From assembly GCA_023394015.1 (NCBI GenBank), contig JAEXBL010000465.1:1-6846 (forward strand): a stretch of 6,846 bases of DNA. Reading direction: 5' to 3'. Positions within the stretch are counted from its first letter, which is position 1. Each line of letters starts with the position of its first letter. The DNA is from Pseudomonadota bacterium (lineage in GTDB: Bacteria; Pseudomonadota; Gammaproteobacteria; Burkholderiales; Burkholderiaceae_C). A program made the translations under genes and the position numbers. The notes under the pieces are model-generated. The model was not told the DNA's origin. It did not search any database and worked only from the letters and a program-made list of their open reading frames with translations. This document shows, piece by piece, positions 1 through 5,505 of this stretch.

Positions 1-1
1 G

Positions 2-286
2 GAGGAGATGGCCGCCGCCGACTTGGACACGCCCGAAGGCCTGGAGCACCAGCACAACGTGCGCCTGCTGGCCAAGCGCACCCGCTACGTGCTGGAAGCC
101 CTGCGCACCGTGCTGCCCAAGGAGCGCACCCGCCGCTGGCAGGCGCAGGCCACCGAGTTGCAGACCAGCATCGGCGCCGCGCGCGACCTGATGCTGCTGG
201 CCACGCTGCTGGAGCCGCTGGGCACCGACCCGGCCATCCTGGGTTTTCTGCGCGGCGTGGCCGCGGGGCGGCTGGCCGACGCCTGA
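2..286 (+). CDS. CHAD-domain protein, C-terminal fragment (5' end outside window)
   Basis: The reading frame is open from the left edge and ends at TGA 284-286; the ATG at position 8 is probably internal, because the preceding codons (Glu-Glu) continue the frame. The visible part, about 94 residues, is helical and rich in Arg, Leu and Ala. The stretch HNVRLLAKRTRYVLEAL resembles the conserved His/Lys/Arg helix of CHAD domains (usually H-x-x-R-x-x-x-K-x-x-R-Y-x-x-E), followed by a second helix pair (LQTSIGAARDLMLLATLLE) as in the C-terminal half of that fold. CHAD domains are basic helical bundles known to bind polyphosphate and, in Ralstonia, to localise to polyphosphate granules. Whether an N-terminal CYTH domain exists cannot be seen here. 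A link to the nearby PHA synthase (granule biology) is inference from position only. The family call rests on pattern recognition over a short fragment. Confidence 0.72.
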   Translation, partial: EEMAAADLDTPEGLEHQHNVRLLAKRTRYVLEALRTVLPKERTRRWQAQATELQTSIGAARDLMLLATLLEPLGTDPAILGFLRGVAAGRLADA

Positions 287-287
287 G

Positions 288-404
288 GGCGCGCCATGAC
301 CTCGGCCTGGGGCCTTCGATGACGAATGACCGCGCCTGCGGCGCATGACCAACGACCAGATTCATCGTCAGGCGCAGCGCCTTTGTCATTGGTCATGGCG
401 CGCC
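288..404. repeat. Nested inverted-repeat element in convergent gap
   Basis: A perfect 14-bp inverted repeat, GGCGCGCCATGACC at 288-301 and GGTCATGGCGCGCC at 391-404, brackets 89 bp. Inside it are two further concentric pairs: AATGAC 325-330 with GTCATT 385-390 (directly abutting the right outer arm), and GCGCCTG 332-338 with CAGGCGC 369-375. The left side has a 23-base insertion (302-324) that contains its own GGCC-tgg-GGCC mini-hairpin. The element begins two bases after the CHAD stop codon and ends 36 bases from the stop of the convergent ligase gene, so a role as a bidirectional terminator or transcript-end stabiliser is plausible, although no T-tract follows. A small non-autonomous mobile element is the main alternative; the only possible target duplication is the 2-bp AG on each side, which is not convincing. 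Confidence 0.6.
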
Positions 405-439
405 AGCGCCGGTCGTTGAGCAAAGCGAAGTCGTGCCCC

Positions 440-1840
440 CTACCACGCCACCCGGCAGGCCTTGCCGCTGCGCCCGCGGGGCACCTCGCAGCCGGGCTCG
501 CCCAGCACGCGGATGGGCTGGGCGCCCTGTTGCAGGGCGAACAGCTGCAGGGCCTCGCGGCAGCGGGCCACGGCGGCCTCGGCCGCCTCGCCGCGCAGGG
601 GCAGGCGCAGCACCAGGGTGCTGGGGCCCTGCTGCTGCAGCTGGAAGTCGAACACGCCGCCCTCCTCCTCGACCACGGTGCACAGCGCCAGCGGCAGCAG
701 GCTCACCTTCTGGCCCTGGCGCTGGCTGGGCACCTGCAGCACGTCGTCGTTGCGGCCCTGCACCTCGATCACCGGCAAGGCCGAGCCGCAGCTGCAGCGC
801 TCGCCGGTGAAGGTGACGTGGTCGCCCAGGTCGTAGCGGATCAGCGGCTGCACCAGGTTGGCCAGGTTGGTCAGCAGCACGCTGTGCGAGGGCTGGCCCG
901 GCGGCAGCGGGCGCAGCTGCTCGTCCACCGGCTCCAGCAGCACCCAGTCCTCGTTCACGTGCAGGCGGCCGTGCGCGCATTCCCAGGCCAGCGGCAGGAA
1001 TTCGGAGGCGCCATAGCTGTTGCGCACCTGGGCGTCGAACACGCGGGCCACGTGGCCGCGCACGGCCTGGCTCAGGGTCTCGCCGCCGGTGACCACGCAG
1101 CGCGGGCTGATCGCCAGGCGCCCGGCCTCGGCCTCGTCGGCCAGCAGCGCCGCCGCCGTGGGGTAGGTGGCCACCACGGTGGGCTGGAACTCGTTGAGCT
1201 CGCGCACCAGGTTGTCGATGGGCTGCAGCAGGCTGAAGCTGCGCGAGGCCGCGCCCAGCCAGGGGTTGATGCGGCGCAGCCGCTCGAAGCTGACCACGCT
1301 GGCAAAGTGCCCGCCGGTGGCGGTGACCAGCGCCGTGCGGTCGCTGGCGCCCATCACGTCGAAGGCGGCGAAGGCGCTGAACAGGCCGCGCCCCCGGCGC
1401 GCCGGCAGGCGGTGGCGCACGGCCTCCAGCGCGTCGTACACGGCCAGGGCCTGCACGTCCTGCACGAAGATGCCGGGATGGCCGCTGGTGCCCGAGCTTT
1501 CCCACACCATGTAGCGGTCCAGCCAGGGCTCGGCGGCACGCGCCGGGTCGCTCACGAAGTCGCGCAACTCGTCGAGTTTGAGCGCGGGGTCGGTCACCCA
1601 GTCGTCAAAGCGCTCCATCAGCTCGCGCTTGGTCACCGGCGCCATGCGCGCCAGGTCGGCGCTGCGCAGCGGGCCGCTGCCCAGGCGCTCGCGGTACACC
1701 GGGGCGGCGCGCGCGGCCTGCAGCAATTGCAGCACGCGCTGCTGCTGGCGCTGACCGATCAGCCGGGGCGTGGCATGGCTGGCGGCCACCACGTCCAGCA
1801 TGGTGGCCTGCAGGCGCAGGGGGTCGAATACCGCGTTCAT
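440..1840 (-). CDS. PaaK/F390-synthetase-like AMP-forming ligase
   Basis: 466 residues from the ATG at 1840 to TAG at 442-440. It looks like a member of the phenylacetate-CoA ligase / coenzyme F390 synthetase-related branch of adenylate-forming enzymes, which activate a carboxylic acid with ATP and usually pass it to CoA. Visible motifs are the phosphate-binding loop ESSGTSGHPG (about residues 114-123), the NSYGASEF acceptor motif (about 274-281), RYDLGD (335-340), a paired-cysteine CSCG (349-352) and GRNDD (362-366), all in family order. The C-terminal region ends in a basic GKACRVAW tail. The substrate cannot be read from the sequence; true F390 synthesis is unlikely because F420 is not expected in this lineage. 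An upstream in-frame ATG at 1873 would add 11 residues but has no ribosome site. The chosen ATG overlaps the stop of a short leader ORF (ATGA), suggesting translational coupling. Its promoter must lie in the divergent region shared with phaC. Confidence 0.8.
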   Translation of the reverse strand: MNAVFDPLRLQATMLDVVAASHATPRLIGQRQQQRVLQLLQAARAAPVYRERLGSGPLRSADLARMAPVTKRELMERFDDWVTDPALKLDELRDFVSDPARAAEPWLDRYMVWESSGTSGHPGIFVQDVQALAVYDALEAVRHRLPARRGRGLFSAFAAFDVMGASDRTALVTATGGHFASVVSFERLRRINPWLGAASRSFSLLQPIDNLVRELNEFQPTVVATYPTAAALLADEAEAGRLAISPRCVVTGGETLSQAVRGHVARVFDAQVRNSYGASEFLPLAWECAHGRLHVNEDWVLLEPVDEQLRPLPPGQPSHSVLLTNLANLVQPLIRYDLGDHVTFTGERCSCGSALPVIEVQGRNDDVLQVPSQRQGQKVSLLPLALCTVVEEEGGVFDFQLQQQGPSTLVLRLPLRGEAAEAAVARCREALQLFALQQGAQPIRVLGEPGCEVPRGRSGKACRVAW

Positions 1841-1902
1841 CGCGGGCCCACTGCGGGGCCGGCGTGCGCACACGGCGGCCGCTGTGCGAAGGTGTGTTTC
1901 AT
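1837..1902 (-). CDS. 21-codon leader ORF coupled to the ligase gene
   Basis: This short ORF starts at ATG 1902-1900 and ends with TGA 1839-1837, whose bases overlap the ligase ATG (1840-1838) as ATGA. The predicted peptide is basic and proline-rich: it starts MKHTFAQRPPC and ends GPAVGPR. It has the best ribosome-binding site in this part of the window (AGGAG, six bases before the ATG), whereas the ligase start has no clear Shine-Dalgarno sequence of its own. Termination-reinitiation at ATGA is a well-known coupling arrangement, so ribosomes probably load here and restart on the ligase. The RPP stretch could slow ribosomes, making a regulatory leader possible. Alternatively, an indel may have separated an originally longer ligase N-terminus from its body. 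No hit to a known leader family is recognised, and the peptide may have no function itself. Confidence 0.45.
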   Translation of the reverse strand: MKHTFAQRPPCAHAGPAVGPR

Positions 1903-1908
1903 GCTTGT

Positions 1909-1913
1909 CTCCT
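1909..1913 (-). promoter_or_regulatory. Shine-Dalgarno site of the leader ORF
   Basis: The minus strand reads AGGAG followed by ACAAGC and then ATG (1902), a near-ideal six-base spacing. It decides where ribosomes most likely enter the ligase transcript, because no comparable purine tract precedes the ligase ATG at 1840 or the alternative ATG at 1873. Confidence 0.6.
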
Positions 1914-1963
1914 GTGTGGCTTGACGGCCCGCTTCATGGTACGAGCCGCTTGCCTTGGCCTGG

Positions 1964-2048
1964 GTGACAAGGGGTTTGGTCACGTCCAGCCTGTGCTTTA
2001 AGCACGATCTTGCCCTCCCAGGCAAGTTCCGTCTTGACGCCGGTCAAG
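1964..2048. promoter_or_regulatory. Cluster of four dyad symmetries in the ligase/phaC divergent region
   Basis: Four inverted repeats lie in 85 bases: GTGAC-10-GTCAC (1964-1983), GTGCTTtAAGCAC (1993-2005, 6+1+6), CTTGCC-6-GGCAAG (2009-2026) and CTTGAC-4-GTCAAG (2033-2048). Their centres lie about 18 to 26 bases apart. The second is a compact near-perfect palindrome of the type bound by dimeric helix-turn-helix regulators; the third and fourth share CTTG/CAAG outer ends. They sit between two divergent genes, where both promoters must lie, so operator function is the natural inference. No sigma70 promoter with good -35 and -10 boxes at proper spacing was found on either strand. The rest of the 289-bp gap (1903-2191) shows no further feature. 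Confidence 0.4.
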
Positions 2049-2191
2049 CAATGGCCCCTGTCGTCGGTTATTCTGTCCAAGATCGTTGCCATTGGTGTGT
2101 CAGTCTCGGTCATGGCCCTGCCATGCACCTGACGCAAGATTCGCACCACACCCGAGCACCACCCTTCAGCCCCGTCCCAGAGAGCCTGCCC

Positions 2192-4012
2192 ATGGACCGC
2201 CACGACCCCTCCGTTGCCCGCGCCGCCCGCCGCCGTGCCCGCGCGGCCCAGAAAGACGCCAGCCCCGAGGCCTTCGATCCCGGCATCACCGACGAGACAC
2301 CCACGCAAAAGCTCGACCGCCTGATCCAGACCAGCGTGGCCCCGGTGGCCGGCAACCTGTCGCCCATCGCGCTCAGCCTGGCCTTTGCCGACTGGGCCTG
2401 GCACCTGGCGGCCTCGCCGGGGCGGCAGATGGAGCTGGCCGTGCTGGCCTCGCAACTGGCCGTGGACACCGCCAGGCTGCGCGACGGCGCCAGCAAGGGC
2501 GAGGGCCTGAAGGACGACGACCCGCGCTACCGCGCCGACGAGTGGGCGCACTGGCCCTTCAACCAGTGGCGCACCGGCTTTCGCAATGCCGAGGCCTTCT
2601 GGCGCGAGGCCTCGCAGGTGCCCGGCGTGTCCGAGCACCACACGGCGCTGGTCAGCTTCTTTGCCCGCCAGTACCTCGACATGATGTCGCCCGCCAACCG
2701 CCTGTTCACCAACCCGGTGGTGCTGAAGAACGCCATCGACAGCGGCGGCACCGCGCTGGCCAAAGGCTGGCAGAACTGGCTGGCCGACTTCACCGGCGTG
2801 CCCACGCCCGAGGACGAGGCCAACAAGGGCCGCTTCGTGGTGGGCGGCAACGTGGCCGTCACGCCCGGCAAGGTGGTGTACCGCAACCACCTGATCGAGC
2901 TGATCCGCTACGCGCCGCAGACCGAGAAAGTGCATCCCGAGCCGGTGCTGATCGTGCCCTCGTGGATCATGAAGTTCTACATCCTCGATTTGTCGCCGCA
3001 CAACTCCATGGTGCGCTACCTGGTCGAGCAGGGCCACACCGTCTACATGATCTCGTGGCGCAACCCCGACGAGTCGGACCGCAACCTGACCATGGACGAC
3101 TACGTGGAGCTGGGCGTGCTCGACGCCATCGCCGCCGTGGGCGAGGACTCCAAGGCGCCCGAGATCCACGCCATGGGCTACTGCCTGGGCGGCACCTTTC
3201 TGGCCATGGCCGCCGCCGGCCTGTCGCGCCGCGGCGGGGTGGTGGGCTACGAGCACCTGCCCAGGCTCAAGACCTTCACCCTGCTGGCCGCGCAGGTCGA
3301 CTTCTCCGAGCCGGGCGAGCTGGGCCTGTTCATCGACGACAGCCAGGTCAGCCTGCTGGACCACATCACCAAGGGCCAGGGCTACCTCACCGGCAAGCAG
3401 ATGGCCGGCTCGTTCCAGTTCCTGCACTCGCGCGACCTGGTGTGGACGCGCCGCATGCGCGAATACCTGATGGGCGAGCGCGACCAGGACAACGACCTGA
3501 TGGCCTGGAACGCCGACACCACCCGCCTGCCCGCGCGCATGCACCACGAGTACCTGGTGGCGCTGTACATGAAGAACGCGCTGGCCCACGGCCGCTACCA
3601 GGTGGGCGGCAAGCCGGTGTCGCTGAACGATTTGCGCATGCCGATGTTCGTGGTCGGCACCGAGCGCGACCACGTCTCGCCCTGGCGCTCGGTCTACAAG
3701 CTGCACCTGCTGACCGACACCGAGATCACCTTCGTGCTCACCACCGGCGGCCACAACGCCGGCATCGTCACCCCGCCCGGCCACCCGCGGCGCCGCTACC
3801 GCATCGGCACCCGCCCCGAGCGCGGCGGCTGGCAAAGCGCCGACGAATGGCTGGAAACCGCCACGCCCGGCGAAAGCTCGTGGTGGCCGGCCTGGCAGGC
3901 GTGGCTGGCCGAGCACTCGTCCGAGCCCGTCAAGGCCAAGCCGATCCCGCCCAGCCGCGCGCTGTGCGACGCGCCGGGCGAGTACGTGATGAAGCGCTAT
4001 CCGGGCGAGTGA
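2192..4012 (+). CDS. phaC: Poly(3-hydroxyalkanoate) synthase, class I type (PhaC)
   Basis: 606 residues from ATG 2192 to TGA 4010-4012. PHA synthases polymerise (R)-3-hydroxyacyl-CoA into storage polyester on the surface of cytoplasmic granules. An N-terminal PhaC_N-like region (about residues 110-280, including DMMSPANRLFTNP) precedes an alpha/beta-hydrolase core with the lipase-like box GYCLGGT carrying nucleophile Cys331, then Asp493 (ERDHVSPW) and His521 (GGHNAGI). These lie 12-13 residues beyond C319, D480 and H508 of the Cupriavidus necator enzyme. The C-terminal SWWPAWQAWL block is also conserved. GYCLGG and GHNAGI differ from the C. necator forms GFCVGG and GHIAGV, suggesting a divergent class I or 'PhaC2-like' paralogue. 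The start has a weak purine site (AGAGAG, 2179-2184); an in-frame ATG at 2123 would add 23 residues. No phaA, phaB, phaR or phasin gene is adjacent. Confidence 0.93.
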   Translation: MDRHDPSVARAARRRARAAQKDASPEAFDPGITDETPTQKLDRLIQTSVAPVAGNLSPIALSLAFADWAWHLAASPGRQMELAVLASQLAVDTARLRDGASKGEGLKDDDPRYRADEWAHWPFNQWRTGFRNAEAFWREASQVPGVSEHHTALVSFFARQYLDMMSPANRLFTNPVVLKNAIDSGGTALAKGWQNWLADFTGVPTPEDEANKGRFVVGGNVAVTPGKVVYRNHLIELIRYAPQTEKVHPEPVLIVPSWIMKFYILDLSPHNSMVRYLVEQGHTVYMISWRNPDESDRNLTMDDYVELGVLDAIAAVGEDSKAPEIHAMGYCLGGTFLAMAAAGLSRRGGVVGYEHLPRLKTFTLLAAQVDFSEPGELGLFIDDSQVSLLDHITKGQGYLTGKQMAGSFQFLHSRDLVWTRRMREYLMGERDQDNDLMAWNADTTRLPARMHHEYLVALYMKNALAHGRYQVGGKPVSLNDLRMPMFVVGTERDHVSPWRSVYKLHLLTDTEITFVLTTGGHNAGIVTPPGHPRRRYRIGTRPERGGWQSADEWLETATPGESSWWPAWQAWLAEHSSEPVKAKPIPPSRALCDAPGEYVMKRYPGE

Positions 4013-4020
4013 TGCCTGGC

Positions 4021-4037
4021 CCCGCCGAACCGGCGGG
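4021..4037 (+). terminator. GC hairpin just after phaC
   Basis: Perfect 7-bp stem, CCCGCCG (4021-4027) and CGGCGGG (4031-4037), with an AAC loop, eight bases after the phaC stop. No U-tract follows, so it is not a classical intrinsic terminator. It could slow RNA polymerase or protect the phaC transcript end, and readthrough into the DUF3147-like gene 89 bases further on is possible. Confidence 0.35.
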
Positions 4038-4126
4038 CGCCGCCCCACGCACACCCCGGTGGCCAACGCGTTCAGGCCGTTGAAGGGCGCGTGCCTGGCC
4101 GGCGCCATCACACAACCGCATGGCCC

Positions 4127-4477
4127 ATGGCCTGGCTCGCCACCAAATACCTCGTCACCGCCGCGCTGGTGGTGCTGATCTCCGAGCTCGCCAAGCGCAG
4201 CGACCGCCTGGGCGCCCTGATCGCCGCGCTGCCGCTGGTCACCGTGCTCACGCTGCTGTGGCTGTACGTCGAGAAGCAGCCCGCCGAGCGCATCAGCAAC
4301 CACGCCTTCTACACCTTCTGGTACGTGCTGCCCACGCTGCCCATGTTCGCGCTGTTCCCGCCGATGCACCGGCAATGGGGCTTTTGGGGGGCGCTGGCGG
4401 CCAGCGTGCTGCTCACCGCTGCCTGCTTCGCCGCGCTGGCATGGCTGCTGCGGCGCTTCGGCGTCGAGCTGCTCTGA
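4127..4477 (+). CDS. DUF3147-like small integral membrane protein
   Basis: 116 residues with about four predicted membrane helices: residues 4-20, 28-48, 61-79 and 84-108. The arrangement KYLVTAALVVLISELAKRS, then LGALIAALPLV and WLYVE, then FWYVLPTLP and a final WGFW-initiated helix, matches my recollection of the DUF3147 family, whose function is unknown. Length fits the family (about 110-120 residues). The start at 4127 fits the usual family N-terminus (a few residues before KYL); a GTG at 4091 is in frame and would add 12 residues, with an AAGGG placed very close to it (3 bases). No good ribosome site precedes 4127. It follows phaC on the same strand by 114 bases, so co-transcription is possible but weakly supported. 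Nothing ties it biochemically to PHA. Confidence 0.78.
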   Translation: MAWLATKYLVTAALVVLISELAKRSDRLGALIAALPLVTVLTLLWLYVEKQPAERISNHAFYTFWYVLPTLPMFALFPPMHRQWGFWGALAASVLLTAACFAALAWLLRRFGVELL

Positions 4478-4482
4478 GCTCG
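4465..4482. terminator. Dyad spanning the stop of the DUF3147-like gene
   Basis: CGAGCT (4465-4470) and AGCTCG (4477-4482) form a perfect 6-bp dyad with a six-base spacer, covering the TGA at 4475-4477. It lies at the junction of two convergent genes only 13 bases apart, where a bidirectional terminator would be expected. There is no T-tract on either side, so the call is tentative. Confidence 0.25.
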
Positions 4483-4490
4483 GCCCGGCT

Positions 4491-5150
4491 TCAGCCCTTG
4501 CCGCACAGCACGAACAGGTCGCCCCCGCCCATGTCGTGCACCCGGTGCTCGAAGCGCGCATCGGTCTGCGCCGCCTCCACGAAGCCGCGCACGCCCGGCA
4601 GGCGCGAATGCTGCACGTGGTCCACCGCGTAGCAGGCGCGCGGGCTCAGCTTGTCCTTCAGCGCATTCCAGTAGTTCAGCGACCAGTCCTTGTCGGCGTC
4701 CTGGAACACGAAGTCCCAGGGCCCCGGCAGCTCATGCACCAGCGCGTGCGCATCGCCCAGCCGGGCGTCGATGTAGTGCTCCAGCCCCGCGTCGCGGAAG
4801 TTGCGCAGCGCCTCGGCATGGCGGCCGGCGTCGATCTCGATGGTCGTCACCCGGCCACCCGTCTTGGCCGCCGCCCAGGCCAGCCACAGGGCGCTGTGCC
4901 CGGTCGAGGTGCCGATGTCCAGAATGCGCCGGTGCCCGCGCGCCAGCACCAGCTCGTGCATCAGCCGCGCGCCGGCCTCCGGCACGTTCCACAGGTTCAC
5001 GCCGCGCCGCCATTCGCCGCGCTTGCGGTCCAGAAAGGCCTGTACCCGGGCATCCAGTTCGGGGTTGGCCTCAGGCCCGGGCTGGCGCGCCCTGGCGGGC
5101 AGTGCCAGCGCGGCGGCCAGGCTGAGACAAAAACGGCGGCGATGGAGCAT
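4491..5150 (-). CDS. Class I SAM-dependent O-methyltransferase-like protein with Tat-type signal
   Basis: 219 residues from ATG 5150, preceded by a good ribosome site (AGGAAGG, about eight bases upstream on the minus strand). The body is a Rossmann-type methyltransferase close to the caffeoyl-CoA/catechol OMT group. It shows motif I ILDIGTSTGHS (76-86), an acidic ribose-binding motif TIEID (103-107), the metal/catalytic block FVFQDADKDW (148-156) and a C-terminal LFVLCGK strand. The second metal site usually reads Asp-Asn; here it is Asp177-His178. The N-terminus MLHRRRFCLSLAAALALPARA looks like a twin-arginine export signal with a possible AxA cleavage after residue 21. That would be odd for an enzyme needing cytoplasmic SAM. 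Its 3' end converges on the DUF3147-like gene, 13 bases away. The upstream 88-residue gene ends 65 bases before it; in that gap a 5-bp dyad, GGATG/CATCC (5171-5186), lies just ahead of the ribosome site. Confidence 0.83.
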   Translation of the reverse strand: MLHRRRFCLSLAAALALPARARQPGPEANPELDARVQAFLDRKRGEWRRGVNLWNVPEAGARLMHELVLARGHRRILDIGTSTGHSALWLAWAAAKTGGRVTTIEIDAGRHAEALRNFRDAGLEHYIDARLGDAHALVHELPGPWDFVFQDADKDWSLNYWNALKDKLSPRACYAVDHVQHSRLPGVRGFVEAAQTDARFEHRVHDMGGGDLFVLCGKG

Positions 5151-5215
5151 GGCGAGACCCTTCCTGCCCAGGATGGTGACACATCCCGGCAACATTGCAC
5201 GCCGGCAGCGCCCCG

Positions 5216-5482
5216 TCAATCCAGCCAGAACACGTCGATCAGGTCGCCATCGGCGTCCACCAGCCGCCATTCGATCATCAGCGCTTGCCGGCCGATGCCA
5301 AAGACCGACAGTGGGCCGCGAGGCTCGTCGGCACGCGGGCAGCGCCACAGCGTATCGCCCGCTTGCATCTGCTCCAGCACGGCGGCGCGAATGGCGGCGG
5401 GCACCTCGGGCGCGTGCGGATCGACGCAGCGGTCTTCCAGGTCGTCGGCCTGATCGGGCGACGGGCGGATCGGGCGGGCCAT
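5216..5482 (-). CDS. Small conserved-looking hypothetical protein (88 aa)
   Basis: 88 residues from ATG 5482 to TGA 5218-5216. I do not recognise the family. The N-terminal third is acidic and Pro-rich (DQADDLEDR). A helix, AAIRAAVLEQMQAGD, follows, then a compact beta-rich tail with LWRCPRADEPRGPLSVFGIGRQAL and an IEWRLVDADGDLIDVFWLD ending. It is probably soluble and cytoplasmic: no signal peptide and no membrane segment. The weak purine-rich tract GAGGGCGAGG lies upstream. It starts 23 bases after the stop of the MmeI-like gene on the same strand, so the two are probably co-transcribed, which makes an accessory role to that enzyme possible but unproven. The longer frame upstream of 5482 overlaps the end of the MmeI-like gene and looks like non-coding Arg/Gly/Ala-rich shadow, so this start is preferred. 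Confidence 0.6.
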   Translation of the reverse strand: MARPIRPSPDQADDLEDRCVDPHAPEVPAAIRAAVLEQMQAGDTLWRCPRADEPRGPLSVFGIGRQALMIEWRLVDADGDLIDVFWLD

Positions 5483-5505
5483 ACCGTGCCTCGCCCTCAA
5501 CCGCC

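Noticed and set aside
288..404. GGCGCGCC palindromes at 288-295 and 397-404 as a separate repeat
   Set aside because: They are simply the outer parts of the 14-bp inverted arms and add nothing beyond that element.
326..1924. 532-codon open frame on the plus strand opposite the ligase gene
   Set aside because: Gln/His/Ala/Gly-rich low-complexity translation, exactly antisense to a gene with clear family motifs; typical GC-rich shadow frame.
2034..2074. Possible sigma70 promoter for phaC: TTGACG (2034-2039) with TATTCT (2069-2074)
   Set aside because: The spacer is 29 bases, far from 17, and no other -35/-10 pair fits; TTGACG is also part of a dyad.
1934..4561. 875-codon open frame on the minus strand opposite phaC
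   Set aside because: Composition is His/Val/Gly/Gln-rich without domains, and it lies antisense to phaC, which has a complete catalytic triad.
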